Shown here piece by piece: positions 18,955 to 27,713 of a stretch of DNA of 64,000 nucleotides (position 1 is the first letter of the stretch; every line of letters begins with the position of its first letter). Origin of the DNA: Parascardovia denticolens DSM 10105 = JCM 12538 (lineage in GTDB: Bacteria; Actinomycetota; Actinomycetes; Actinomycetales; Bifidobacteriaceae); the NCBI RefSeq assembly GCF_001042675.1, contig NZ_AP012333.1, positions 620,001-684,000 on the forward strand. The letters run 5' to 3'. The translations under genes and the position numbers were made by a program. Under the pieces are notes generated by a model. It was not told where the DNA came from. It did not search any database and saw nothing but the letters and a program-made list of their open reading frames with translations.

Positions 18955-19377
18955 ATGCCAGCAGTTCAGGATTCCATCGACGCCGTCCGCATCGCCGCGG
19001 CCGCGGCTGACCGTATGAAAGGCGAGGACATCGTCGCCTTCGATGTGACCGAGCCATTGGCTATCACCGACATCTTCCTCCTCGTCACCGGAGACAACCC
19101 CCGTCAGGTTCTGGCCATAGCCGAAGAGATCGAGAAGGACATGCACGTCAAACTGGGCCGTGACCCCCGTGAACGCGAAGGCGTCAGCGAAGGCCAGTGG
19201 GTCCTGCAGGATTACGGGGACTTCGTCATCCATGTGATGGACCGCGAATCCCGCGCCTTCTATGATTTGGACCGCCTGTGGAAGGATTGCCCTCGCATCG
19301 ACCTCCAACTGCCTGAGAGCCCAGCCCCAAACGAGGCCGCGGAAGCGGACCAAGGATCAGAAGGCGCAGCGAAATGA
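18955..19377 (+). CDS. rsfS: ribosomal silencing factor RsfS
   Basis: A 140-residue RsfS/DUF143 protein that binds ribosomal protein uL14 and blocks subunit joining in starvation. The family segments are ITDIFLLVTGDNPRQVLAIAEEIE and WVLQDYGDFVIHVMDRESRAFYDLDRLW. The ATG follows AAAGGAGACTTC. The stop overlaps the start of the next gene (ATGA), so the two are coupled. Confidence 0.93.
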   Translation: MPAVQDSIDAVRIAAAAADRMKGEDIVAFDVTEPLAITDIFLLVTGDNPRQVLAIAEEIEKDMHVKLGRDPREREGVSEGQWVLQDYGDFVIHVMDRESRAFYDLDRLWKDCPRIDLQLPESPAPNEAAEADQGSEGAAK

Positions 19378-20273
19378 CAGACACGCGCGAACACGTCCAT
19401 TCCATTTTCCTGGTCCGGCATGGTCAGACCTCCTATAACGCCCAGCATCGTTTTCAGGGGCAGATCGACATCCCTCTGAACGAGATCGGGCGCTGGCAGG
19501 TGAAGCAGACAGCCGCCGAGTTGACCCGCTTGTATGTGGGCTCCAACGGAGACAACACTTTTGATGTTCAGGCCGGCAATACGGTGGACTTCGGCGCGCA
19601 AAGCAACGTCGCCATCAACGGGGATGGGGAGAGGGTCGAGTCCTTCGCCTCCGCTTCGTCGCCGGCTTCCGCATCGTCTGCTCCCCCCTCTTCCTCGTGC
19701 GCAGTCCAAGGAGAGCTTGGGCAAAGCCAGGGTTCCCAACGGCGACAGATCGTTCTGACTTCCACCCTCAGCCGAGCCCAAGAGACGGCCCATACTTTCG
19801 CGGATCCGCTTGGCCTTGACGTTCACATCGACCCCCGTGTGGCCGAGCGCAATTTCGGCGATTGGGAAGGCATGTCCATGAGCGAGGTCCGGGAGCAATT
19901 CCCCGACGACTTCGCCTCCTGGCAGCGGTTCGAAGGCGGGGAGCTTCGTCATGGGGCGGAGACCAAGGAAGCGGTCGGCCTGCGGGGATTGGCGGCCATC
20001 AATGACTGGGCCTATCAGGCTGGCAAGGACACCGATCTTTTCATTTTCTCCCACGGGGCTTGGATCAATCAGACCTTGCAAACCGTTCTGGGAATGACGA
20101 CCATCTATCCGGATTTCGCTTCCCTGGTTTCCATGCGCAACGCCTTCTGGGTCAAGCTCTCCAGCCTGGATCTGCCGGATGGATCCGTCCGCTGGCGTTT
20201 GGAGGAATACGAGCACGGTCCTGTGGCCGCCTATATCACGGATTGGAATAATCCTGATCTGGCTTCCGTTTGA
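19374..20273 (+). CDS. histidine phosphatase family protein
   Basis: A 299-residue member of the phosphoglycerate mutase-like phosphatases. The phosphohistidine motif is FLVRHGQTSYN near residue 14, and the second catalytic block is LIFSHGAWINQTL with a conserved His. Between residues about 55 and 120 there is an unusual insertion rich in Ser, Ala, Asn and Gly. The core resumes at IVLTSTLSRAQETA. Coupled to rsfS by ATGA overlap, as often seen in bifidobacteria. Substrate unknown. Confidence 0.85.
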   Translation: MTDTREHVHSIFLVRHGQTSYNAQHRFQGQIDIPLNEIGRWQVKQTAAELTRLYVGSNGDNTFDVQAGNTVDFGAQSNVAINGDGERVESFASASSPASASSAPPSSSCAVQGELGQSQGSQRRQIVLTSTLSRAQETAHTFADPLGLDVHIDPRVAERNFGDWEGMSMSEVREQFPDDFASWQRFEGGELRHGAETKEAVGLRGLAAINDWAYQAGKDTDLFIFSHGAWINQTLQTVLGMTTIYPDFASLVSMRNAFWVKLSSLDLPDGSVRWRLEEYEHGPVAAYITDWNNPDLASV

Positions 20274-20309
20274 CTATTTGACTGTGGCGTGACCTTTTAA
20301 GGAGGCAGG

Positions 20310-20498
20310 GTGCGAGGATTCCTGAGGCTGTGTACGGTTTCCCTTCTGTTAATGTCTTTGATTTTCAGCAGGTTTTTCCTGTCACCTCCCCAGTCTGAAG
20401 GGGAGGCTTTTGCGGCGGAGCAAACGGTCACTCCTATGCACAATCATTGTCCATCATGGTTATGGCCGTTTTGCCGGGTTCCCTTCACAGGGAAATAA
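20310..20498 (+). CDS. possible short secreted peptide or truncated secreted protein
   Basis: A GTG preceded by AAGGAGG opens a 62-codon frame. It begins with a basic end and a hydrophobic stretch (MRGFLRLCTVSLLLMSLIFS), then a plausible signal-peptidase site after GEAFA. The C-terminal 20 residues include two Cys and two Trp but lie antisense to the end of the histidine-kinase gene, so that part may be accidental. The best reading is the N-terminus of a native exported protein cut off where the bacteriocin cassette begins. A genuine short peptide is an alternative. Confidence 0.35.
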   Translation: MRGFLRLCTVSLLLMSLIFSRFFLSPPQSEGEAFAAEQTVTPMHNHCPSWLWPFCRVPFTGK

Positions 20499-21649
20499 AT
20501 CGTCATGCGCAAGTCGTCATCGTCGCTCCATGACTTCACCGTGCCGTTGAGCTTGGAGACCCGCTGTCGGATGTTCTTCAGTCCTGACTCATGCTGGAGG
20601 ACTTTTTCCCGTCCCTTTTCTATACGATTGGAAGAGTAAATAGCGATTCCTTCCCGTGAGATAGTCACCGATACGAGGTAGACCCCCTCGGGCGCAGCGT
20701 ATTTTTTGATATTCGTATAAATCTCGCGAAGGGTCAGCCTCATCTCATGATGAAGGCTTTTTGGAAGAAGGATGTCGTTTTCGCCTTGTATGAGCGAGTG
20801 TCCTTTCATCCCTATCGTCTGCGCCTTGAGATCTTCAGCCTCAAGGAATTTCCGGATCGTTTCCTTGCCGTATCGTCTGGCTGCGTTTGCGGCCTGCCCG
20901 GTATCGGCAACCGACTCTTTTAAAGGCTTGTCATCGTCGATGATGTCAATGATCTGATGGATTTCCTGCACTGACTGCATAGCCAGCTTATGAATGAGGG
21001 CATTGCCCTGCGCCGATACGGTGGGATCCGTTTCCTTTTGATTCTGATAGGAGCATAAGGCGATGTCCGTCAGCGTACCAGCGAGAGCGTCATGAAGTTC
21101 GGCCACCAGGTCGTCTTTCCATTCCCGGCTGTCCTGTTCGGCTCTCTCCCTTTCCAGTTCCAGGATTCGGACACGCTGGTTTTGGATGAGATTGAAAGAA
21201 CGCAATCCGATGCCGATGAAGGTGAAAAAGAAGAAAAGGGATGTCACGCTGACGACTCCCAGGAATGTGTATGATGTATCCCGATAAATCGCATAGGAAA
21301 GGAATTGCAGACCGGAAAACGAGAATGCAAGCAAAAGAGCGTAGCGGACCCGCAGAACGAGACCAGCGTACAGGAGCGTAAGCCACACTCCCCAGTATTC
21401 GATCGTCGATACGAATGGAGCCAGGGCGCTTACCGTGAGGAAAAAGGCGTAAAGCCATAGAACGGATTTCGGGAAACGATTCAACAGGACGATAAAAGCG
21501 CATTGCAGTGTCAGATTCACGCACGACAGAAGAGTGACATCGCCTCCGTAGAAGAATCCTGAGACGATCAAAAGAAGGGACACCGCAGTGATGCTCAGCA
21601 AGGCTATCTGAACGGCCTTGGGGTAACGGCGGATTTCCGGGCTCATCAT
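20444..21649 (-). CDS. sensor histidine kinase (NarL/LytS-like family) of the bacteriocin cassette
   Basis: A 401-residue membrane kinase with about six N-terminal transmembrane helices (residues 15-160) and no large extracellular domain, as in peptide-sensing kinases. A short coiled linker follows. The H-box is AELHDALAGTLTDIAL with the probable phosphorylated His. The ATPase domain shows TLREIYTNIKKYA (N-box) and SGLKNIRQRVSKLNG (G-box). The ATG overlaps the stop of the response regulator gene (ATGA) and follows AGGAGAGGG, so the pair is translated together. GC content is visibly below that of the flanking core genes, suggesting acquisition. Ligand unknown; the adjacent peptide is the natural candidate. 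Confidence 0.85.
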   Translation of the reverse strand: MMSPEIRRYPKAVQIALLSITAVSLLLIVSGFFYGGDVTLLSCVNLTLQCAFIVLLNRFPKSVLWLYAFFLTVSALAPFVSTIEYWGVWLTLLYAGLVLRVRYALLLAFSFSGLQFLSYAIYRDTSYTFLGVVSVTSLFFFFTFIGIGLRSFNLIQNQRVRILELERERAEQDSREWKDDLVAELHDALAGTLTDIALCSYQNQKETDPTVSAQGNALIHKLAMQSVQEIHQIIDIIDDDKPLKESVADTGQAANAARRYGKETIRKFLEAEDLKAQTIGMKGHSLIQGENDILLPKSLHHEMRLTLREIYTNIKKYAAPEGVYLVSVTISREGIAIYSSNRIEKGREKVLQHESGLKNIRQRVSKLNGTVKSWSDDDDLRMTIYFPVKGTRQNGHNHDGQ

Positions 21650-22350
21650 TCGTCCCTCTCCTTCAGCCATATCACCGCCGCCTCGGTGAGATTCCCCGCA
21701 TGGAGTTTCTCCCTTGCATGCTGCGCATGATTTCTGATGGTCGATGGTTTCACCGAGAGGATAGAGGCGATTTGTTTGAGGGACTTTCCTTTGATGGTAT
21801 AATAGAGGATTCGCTTTTCCTCTTGTGACAGAAGCTCCTTGTTTGTCGTCCTTTCTTTTATCAGATGTCTGATCGAGTCCTGTGGTGAATAGAAATCATA
21901 AAAAATTGTTGCGGATTGATTCTCGGCAATCTGCGGATTCTGGGCGGTCGCCTGATCATGAAACAAACCACTGATGGACTCGCGCAAGAGATCGATATCT
22001 TCTTTCCCAATGATTCCCTGTGCTCCTGCGGATTTTGCCTCAAACCAATATTTTTTAAGGGGGAATGCCGTGATAAGGAGAATGGGGATGTCGATAGCAC
22101 GGCGTCGGATGTTTTTACAGAGAGTGATCCCGGTCGTATCGGTGAGGGAAACATCTACCAGAAGGAGATCTGGTTCATGCCGATCTTCAAGAAGGTGTTT
22201 GAGCGCGGCCTTTCCTGCTATGCAAGCCCATGCGATGCGGTATTCATCACAAAAGCCAAGGACTATTTCAGACAACATCTTCAGGGAAAGGATATCGTTA
22301 TCAACGATGGCGATCCGCCTTCCCACCTTATTTTCAGACAAGCTTCTCAT
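21646..22350 (-). CDS. response regulator, REC plus LuxR-type helix-turn-helix
   Basis: A 234-residue regulator. The receiver domain contains RIAIVDNDILSLKML, phospho-acceptor Asp in PDLLLVDVSLTD, LLITAFPLKK, and a Lys in IIGKEDIDLL. The C-terminal LuxR/NarL domain contains LSQEEKRILYYTIKGKSLKQ and SVKPSTIRNHAQHAREKL. I chose the ATG at 22350 with AAGGAG 12 bases upstream; the frame is open further upstream but that part is not family-like. It is divergent from the bacteriocin gene, leaving a 208-base shared control region. Confidence 0.82.
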   Translation of the reverse strand: MRSLSENKVGRRIAIVDNDILSLKMLSEIVLGFCDEYRIAWACIAGKAALKHLLEDRHEPDLLLVDVSLTDTTGITLCKNIRRRAIDIPILLITAFPLKKYWFEAKSAGAQGIIGKEDIDLLRESISGLFHDQATAQNPQIAENQSATIFYDFYSPQDSIRHLIKERTTNKELLSQEEKRILYYTIKGKSLKQIASILSVKPSTIRNHAQHAREKLHAGNLTEAAVIWLKERDE

Positions 22351-22558
22351 GCTCTTTTTAATCTCCTTGGTGGCATCATGGAGTAAAAGCTCGATGACAT
22401 CCTGAGAAGACGGTAGCACACAAGTCTGAAATGCGTGGATTCTCCCTTGGGGAGCGGGACAATCGTCCTTGTTGGTGGCGTAGGAGACCAATGATGGGTA
22501 CCGTTGGCAGGGAGGGAGAAATATGAGATGAGTGTTCATTTTATTCAAAGGAGATAAA

Positions 22559-22855
22559 ATGGAAAAAGTAAAACGGGGTCTGATGACCGTCCTGGCTTCA
22601 ATGGCGATGGTAACCGCATTCGCTGTGCCGACTGTCGCCTTTGCTTCCGGAGCTGATGGCGGGAATTTCGGTTGCTCGATTTCCGGGGTGCCAGGATGGG
22701 GATATGTGAATTCCACGTATTACCATCCATCACGCAAACATTATGCGACCGCTCAAGGCAAAGGTCGTCAAACGGTCTGGGCGAACGCCAGAGGCACCGC
22801 CAATGCTCGTACCGGTAGGAATTTCAGCGGCAATAAATGCTGGTATGGCTTTTAA
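22559..22855 (+). CDS. lactococcin-972-family bacteriocin precursor
   Basis: A 98-residue Sec-exported peptide. A basic start and hydrophobic core (LMTVLASMAMVTAFAVPTVA) end in a signal-peptidase site after AFA (residue 29), giving a mature peptide of about 69 residues. The mature part follows the lactococcin 972 pattern: a Gly/Trp start (PGWGYVNSTYYHPSRKHYAT), then TVWANARGTANARTG, ending in an aromatic tail KCWYGF. Lactococcin 972 acts on lipid II at the septum. Unusual are Cys39 and Cys94 near the two ends, which could form a disulfide; as I recall, lactococcin 972 itself has none. The ATG follows AAAGGAG. Downstream DUF1430 and ABC genes are the usual partners of this family. Confidence 0.85.
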   Translation: MEKVKRGLMTVLASMAMVTAFAVPTVAFASGADGGNFGCSISGVPGWGYVNSTYYHPSRKHYATAQGKGRQTVWANARGTANARTGRNFSGNKCWYGF

Positions 22856-22897
22856 GCCCGGCCAGTATCTGCCATACTGTTAAACTCGGAAAGAAAG

Positions 22898-22964
22898 GCG
22901 ATGGGTCAGCCCGCTTTCTTAGAATGAGTTACGATGGGTGTAAGAAAGCGGACTGGGTCATCGC
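22898..22964 (+). promoter_or_regulatory. long imperfect stem-loop between bacteriocin and export genes
   Basis: Arms of 24 bases (22898-22921 and 22941-22964) can pair, including an uninterrupted CCGCTTTCTTA/TAAGAAAGCGG core, around a 19-base loop. No T-run follows, so it is not a classic terminator. It could stabilise the peptide mRNA or limit read-through into the membrane protein gene. Function inferred. Confidence 0.6.
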
Positions 22965-22999
22965 CCGTCCTGCCTGCTCATGAAAAAGGATCTTTTCAG

Positions 23000-25099
23000 A
23001 TGCATAGAATCTCTCAAATAACCTGGGTCATCGCCCTGATCTTCGGTGTTTTCTTCGCTTATCAGGCTTTCATCGTCATGGATCAGAACCAGCCGTTTGG
23101 CACGGAGAGCTCCTTCCACATCAGCCAGGTGGACTCGAAACGCGGTGTCGCCCTCAAAGCCTTGGAAGATGTGGCTCGGAGTCAGAGAGCCAATATCTAC
23201 AAGGTCCAATCCAACATGACCTCCTCTTTCAACAGGAACGAGCTCTACGCTTTCGTCGGCGACCAGGCCGCTTTCGCCCGGGCCGGTTCCTATGAATATC
23301 CTTCCTTCTCCTCCCTCTCCGGCAGCTACAGGATCCGTCCGGCTTCCAGCCTGACTTTCCAGGACATCCGCGGCGAGTATAAAACCAACGTGGGCGGCGG
23401 GCGATTGGCCGCGATTCTCCAAGCCCTTTCGGAGAAAGGGGTCATGGCGGAAAACGATGGATATCCGCCAGCGGTCGGCTTCGCGAATTTCTTCGCTTTC
23501 GGCATGGCGGAAAGCAATTCCGGCGCCTTCATCCTCGCCCTGCTCCTGGCCATCATCCTTTCCCTGGCTTTTTCCTGCTCCAGGCACAGGAAGGCGTACG
23601 CTCTGAAAGAGCTTCATGGATACGGTAAAGGACGGATCGTCGGCCAGGAAGTTCGTGACCTGCTTCTTTTCTCCGGGAAAGCCATGAGAATCATCTTTCT
23701 GGCGTTGACCGTGCTTTTGGGGGTTGCCAATCATTTCCATCAATATTGGCGTTTCCTTTCGCTTCTGATCATCACTTGGGCGGTCTTGCTGGCCGTCGGC
23801 CTTCTGGCTATGGCGGTTCTGAGCCGAATCTTCATTGGAGGGATCAGGATCGTCCCCGTGATGAAGAATCAAAACAGCACGGAAATCAACTTCGCTGTCG
23901 GTTTCGCCACCCAGATTGTGATTGTCGCTTTGATTTTCGGGGCTTTATCCGGTTCCCTGGTCCGTCTCAACGCCATCCAGCAGGCGAGCCAGGAACTGCA
24001 GGCCTGGCGGAAAGCCGGTCCCCTTTACGTCACCAGCATCTCCACCGCTTTGCCGCAGAAGCAGATGTTCCGAGACGGTCGGGCTTTCCGCCAGGTGACC
24101 GATGAACTGGAGATCAGGGGACAGGCCTTGCTGGCGGTCTCTCATGTGGAAAATAATCCGGACGCCATCAGGACGGGGGAACGGAGCTATTACTCGGGCA
24201 ATTATCGCTCGCTTTTCATCAATGACACCTATCTGAAGACGAACCCCATCCACGACCTGACGGGCAAAAAGATATCCTTCTCTGATTTCCGTCGTAATCA
24301 GGTCCTCCTCATCGTTCCTCAGACATTTTCCGGCGACCTGGACGCTTTGAAGAAGAATTACCGGGCTGATCTGAAAGATTGGTGTCAGACTTCGGAGGAA
24401 GGCGCCGGCGAGAATAAAGAGAATAAAGGGTGCGATCCGCAGATCTCTCTGGTCCGCGCCAAGGCGGGGCAATCGTATTTCCTCTATAACGGAACCGGGG
24501 TGGGGCTGCCGGCTGAAGGGCAGAGCGACAATACGAGCCGGATTTCCAGCCTCAAAGACCCTGTGGCGGCGGTGGTGAACGTCAACTCCCACCTGATAGC
24601 CCCGGAGATACTGATCTCCTATGCCTCAAGCAGCAGCATCCTCTTCACCGACCCCCACGCCTTAAGCTCCCGGCTGGATAAGGCCGGTATCCTGGGCGAC
24701 TTCGCCGGAATCAACAATGCGGCCGACATCGTCGCCTATTCCATTCAGCTTTCCCGCAGAGAACAGCTGATGGATATCCTGGGGGTCATCCTGGGGCTTT
24801 CGGTTTTCGTGATGGCCATCGCGGTCCTGGTCAGCGCTTATTGCGAGCTGAAGAAGAAGCAGAACTTCGTCCAACTGATCCATGGGTATCCCTTTGGCCG
24901 CCGGCATGCGGCCATCATGGTGACGGGCCTGCTGGTGACCGTGGCGGCCTTGGTCTTCGCATCGTTCATCGGCCATATGAAGGGGGCGGATAACGCGGTT
25001 CTGGCCGTTGTGATCCTGCTCCTGCAAGTCGGCATGACCATCGGCATGCTCGACTTCTTCGAGAGCCGGGTCCATGCCAGCATGATCAAGGAAAGCTAG
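23000..25099 (+). CDS. bacteriocin-associated integral membrane protein (DUF1430 type)
   Basis: A 699-residue membrane protein. Helix 1 is at residues 8-26 and is followed by a 150-residue outside domain, then several helices (residues 170-335), a second large outside domain, and a four-helix end (residues about 590-690). This FtsX/MacB-like layout with two halves matches the membrane proteins that accompany lactococcin 972 genes and act in export or self-protection with an ABC ATPase. The chosen ATG follows AAAAGGA; upstream in-frame codons overlap the stem-loop. It lies after the peptide gene and before the ATPase in one apparent operon. Confidence 0.78.
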   Translation: MHRISQITWVIALIFGVFFAYQAFIVMDQNQPFGTESSFHISQVDSKRGVALKALEDVARSQRANIYKVQSNMTSSFNRNELYAFVGDQAAFARAGSYEYPSFSSLSGSYRIRPASSLTFQDIRGEYKTNVGGGRLAAILQALSEKGVMAENDGYPPAVGFANFFAFGMAESNSGAFILALLLAIILSLAFSCSRHRKAYALKELHGYGKGRIVGQEVRDLLLFSGKAMRIIFLALTVLLGVANHFHQYWRFLSLLIITWAVLLAVGLLAMAVLSRIFIGGIRIVPVMKNQNSTEINFAVGFATQIVIVALIFGALSGSLVRLNAIQQASQELQAWRKAGPLYVTSISTALPQKQMFRDGRAFRQVTDELEIRGQALLAVSHVENNPDAIRTGERSYYSGNYRSLFINDTYLKTNPIHDLTGKKISFSDFRRNQVLLIVPQTFSGDLDALKKNYRADLKDWCQTSEEGAGENKENKGCDPQISLVRAKAGQSYFLYNGTGVGLPAEGQSDNTSRISSLKDPVAAVVNVNSHLIAPEILISYASSSSILFTDPHALSSRLDKAGILGDFAGINNAADIVAYSIQLSRREQLMDILGVILGLSVFVMAIAVLVSAYCELKKKQNFVQLIHGYPFGRRHAAIMVTGLLVTVAALVFASFIGHMKGADNAVLAVVILLLQVGMTIGMLDFFESRVHASMIKES

Positions 25100-25190
25100 G
25101 ACCGGGGAAAGCTAGAGCCAGGAAACTCAAGACATCGTCAAGGACAAAAGACATCATCGAAGATATCATCAGCGAAACGGAGGAATCATC

Positions 25191-26015
25191 ATGGATAATT
25201 CGAATACGAATGGTTCGGATTCTCAAGCGCAGAAAGCGGCCATCACCGTCTTGGACGCCAGCAAGAGCTTTGGCCGTCATGTCTTATGGAGGGATTGGTC
25301 TTTCAGCGTCCCCTCCGGCTCGATGACCGCCGTGACCGGGCCTTCGGGAGCCGGCAAGACGACTTTGATCAATTGCCTAGGGCTCCTGGAAGACTTCAAC
25401 CAGGGAACCCTCTACTATGGGGACAAGCTGGTTCTGGAAGTCGATTCCGGAGTCGGAGTCGATGGAAAGGCAGGAAAGAAGGGGAAGGCAGGAAAGGCGG
25501 CAGAGGCTGGGAAGACAGGGAAAACTGGGAAGACAGGGAAGACGAGCGAAGGCGGGAAACTGTCCGCCCAAGACCGCCGGGCCTTCTTCAAAGACACGCT
25601 CGGTTTCCTTTTCCAGAATTATGGGCTGGTCGACTCCTGGACCGTCCGGCAGAATCTGGAAGTCCCTCTGAAGATGCGCAAGGGTTTGGCGCGTAAGGAT
25701 TATCCTTCCGTCTGCCGGGACGTTTTGAAACGCGTGGGCCTGGAAGGAATGGAAAAAGAGAAGATCTACACCTTGTCCGGCGGGGAGCAGCAGCGAGTGG
25801 CCCTTGCCCGCCTCATGCTGAAGAAACCGACGATCATCCTGGCCGATGAACCTACATCGTCCTTGGATGCCGCCAACAGCCGCATGGTCATGGAGGTCTT
25901 GCGGGAGTTCGCCGACCAGGGGGCGACGGTCCTCATCTCCACCCATGGCCAGGAGGCCATCGACGCCTGTGACGGGACCCTGCGGATTCCCGGCCATGAG
26001 GAAGCCGTGGTTTAA
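25191..26015 (+). CDS. ABC transporter ATP-binding protein of the bacteriocin cassette
   Basis: A 274-residue ATPase. Walker A is GPSGAGKTT, the Q-loop is FLFQNYGLVD, the signature is LSGGEQQRVALARL, Walker B is IILADEPTSSLD, and the switch His is in ISTHGQ. These are typical of MacB/LolD-like exporters that pair with FtsX-type permeases, here the preceding membrane protein. Between Walker A and the Q-loop lies an insertion of about 40 residues made of GKAGK/GKTGK repeats (bases about 25464-25558), absent from usual members. The ATG follows CGGAGG. Confidence 0.88.
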   Translation: MDNSNTNGSDSQAQKAAITVLDASKSFGRHVLWRDWSFSVPSGSMTAVTGPSGAGKTTLINCLGLLEDFNQGTLYYGDKLVLEVDSGVGVDGKAGKKGKAGKAAEAGKTGKTGKTGKTSEGGKLSAQDRRAFFKDTLGFLFQNYGLVDSWTVRQNLEVPLKMRKGLARKDYPSVCRDVLKRVGLEGMEKEKIYTLSGGEQQRVALARLMLKKPTIILADEPTSSLDAANSRMVMEVLREFADQGATVLISTHGQEAIDACDGTLRIPGHEEAVV

Positions 26016-26096
26016 GGCCGTCCTTTTGCTTGACCTCCTCGGCTGAAGATCCCCTTTCGGATTTCAATCCCTTTTCGCTGCCTGTCCGCGTTACCG

Positions 26097-27713
26097 CTAT
26101 CGTCTATCGGCAGCCAGCCTGCTTTTCAGCTCGGACAGGCTCTCCTCCTCAGCCCGGTTTGCGGCTTGATCGCTGGCTTGGTCTTCGATGGGCGACCTGC
26201 TCAAATCCACCTGGTCCAGGGGGATGAGCTTGGTGTGGTTCTTGAACTTGTAAGCCAGGAAGAGGATCAAAAAGAGGGGGACGGACATGTAGGTGATGCC
26301 GATGGCTCGCCAGTCCCAGACGGCGAAAGAGTGCAGGTCCTGGCCGATGATGACCAGGATGCACAGGATCAGGGCCAGCAAAGGACCGAAGGGGAAGAGC
26401 TTGGCCCTGTAACGCAGTTCGCTCAAACGATGCCCTTGCCTGAGGAAGGCCCTGCGGAAACGGTAATGGGAGATGGCTATGCCGGCCCAGGCTATGAAAC
26501 CGGTCAGGCCGCTGGCTGCGACCAGGAAGGTGTAGATCTCTTCGCCGAAAATGCTGGACAGGAAGGCCATGAAGGCCACGAAGGTCGTCCCCAGCAAGGC
26601 CGGCACCGGAATCCCGTGGAAGTTGACCATGCCGAAAATCCCCGGGGCCTGCTTCTCCTTGGCCAAGGCGTAAAGCATGCGGGTAGAGGCGTACATGCCT
26701 GAGTTCGCCGCGGACAGGACGGAGGTGAAGACCACCGCGTTCATCACCCCGGCGGCCGCCGCCAAGCCGGCCCGTTGGAAGACGAGGGTGAAGGGGGAGA
26801 TGGAGATGTCGGACGCGCTCGAGCCGAGCAGGTTGGGTGAAGTGTAAGGAATCAGGCAGGCGATGACGAAGATGGAAAGGATGTAGAAGAGGAGGATCCG
26901 CCAAAAGACCTGTTTGATGGCTTTAGGGATGCTTTTCTCCGGATTAGCCGATTCCCCCGCCGTGATCCCGATCAGTTCCGTCCCCTGGAAGGAGAAACCG
27001 GCGATGGCGAAAGCTCCGAGGACGGCGGGGAATCCGCCCACGAAAGGGGCCTTTCGGTAGGTGAAGTTGGTCAGCAGAGGGGCCTTGCCTCCGATGATGC
27101 CGATGATGGTCAAGAGGCCGATGGTCAGGAAAACCAGGACGGTGATTACTTTGACCAGGGCCAGCCAGTATTCGGTCTCGCCGAAAGCCCGCACGGCCAG
27201 GATGTTGATGAGGAAGATGAGGGACAGGACCACCAGAGAGAAGACCCAGAGGGGGACTTGGGGGAACCAGTAGCGCAGGACGATGGAGCTGGTGGTGGTG
27301 TCGACCGCCACGGTGATGGCCCAGTTGAACCAGTAGTTCCAGCCCATGGCGAAACCGAGAGCGGGGTCCACGAAGCGGCTGGCGTAGATGGCGAAGGAGC
27401 CGGTCGTCGGCAGGTAAGTGGCCATTTCACCCAGGGAGGTCATGAGGAAGTAGACCATGATGCCGATGGCCGCGTAGGCGACCAAGGCCCCGCCCGGCCC
27501 GGCCGAGTGGATGGTTTCGCCGGATGCGATGAAGAGGCCCGTGCCGATGCTTCCGCCCAAGGCGATCATGGAGACGTGGCGGGTGCGCAGATTGCGCTTG
27601 ACTGTGCGCGAGGCTGTGCGCGAGTCTGTGGGCGTAGCATGGCCTCCGCCCGCGGGTTGCACTCCGGTCTGGCTGCTGCCGACGCTTACTTGGCTCTGTT
27701 GTTCTGTCTGCAT
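26097..27713 (-). CDS. amino-acid permease (AAT/LysP-like, APC superfamily)
   Basis: A 538-residue transporter with about 12 hydrophobic segments. The first helix carries the APC signature HVSMIALGGSIGTGLFIASG, and GFSFQGTELIGITAGESANP is the conserved helix-6 region of the AAT family. LysP- and GABA-permease-like proteins share these motifs, so lysine is only one possible substrate. The first 40 and last 40 residues are hydrophilic. The ATG follows GGAGGATGCC. It faces the ABC ATPase gene and ends the bacteriocin neighbourhood. Confidence 0.87.
   Translation of the reverse strand: MQTEQQSQVSVGSSQTGVQPAGGGHATPTDSRTASRTVKRNLRTRHVSMIALGGSIGTGLFIASGETIHSAGPGGALVAYAAIGIMVYFLMTSLGEMATYLPTTGSFAIYASRFVDPALGFAMGWNYWFNWAITVAVDTTTSSIVLRYWFPQVPLWVFSLVVLSLIFLINILAVRAFGETEYWLALVKVITVLVFLTIGLLTIIGIIGGKAPLLTNFTYRKAPFVGGFPAVLGAFAIAGFSFQGTELIGITAGESANPEKSIPKAIKQVFWRILLFYILSIFVIACLIPYTSPNLLGSSASDISISPFTLVFQRAGLAAAAGVMNAVVFTSVLSAANSGMYASTRMLYALAKEKQAPGIFGMVNFHGIPVPALLGTTFVAFMAFLSSIFGEEIYTFLVAASGLTGFIAWAGIAISHYRFRRAFLRQGHRLSELRYRAKLFPFGPLLALILCILVIIGQDLHSFAVWDWRAIGITYMSVPLFLILFLAYKFKNHTKLIPLDQVDLSRSPIEDQASDQAANRAEEESLSELKSRLAADRR

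Noticed and set aside
17671..19353. 560-residue minus-strand frame opposite glmU and rsfS
   Set aside because: Antisense shadow of intact genes; composition dominated by Gly, Val, Asp and His without motifs.
20310..20498. A two-Cys pheromone for the adjacent kinase
   Set aside because: The Cys/Trp part is exactly antisense to the kinase C-terminus, so the resemblance may be accidental. Kept only as a low-confidence feature.
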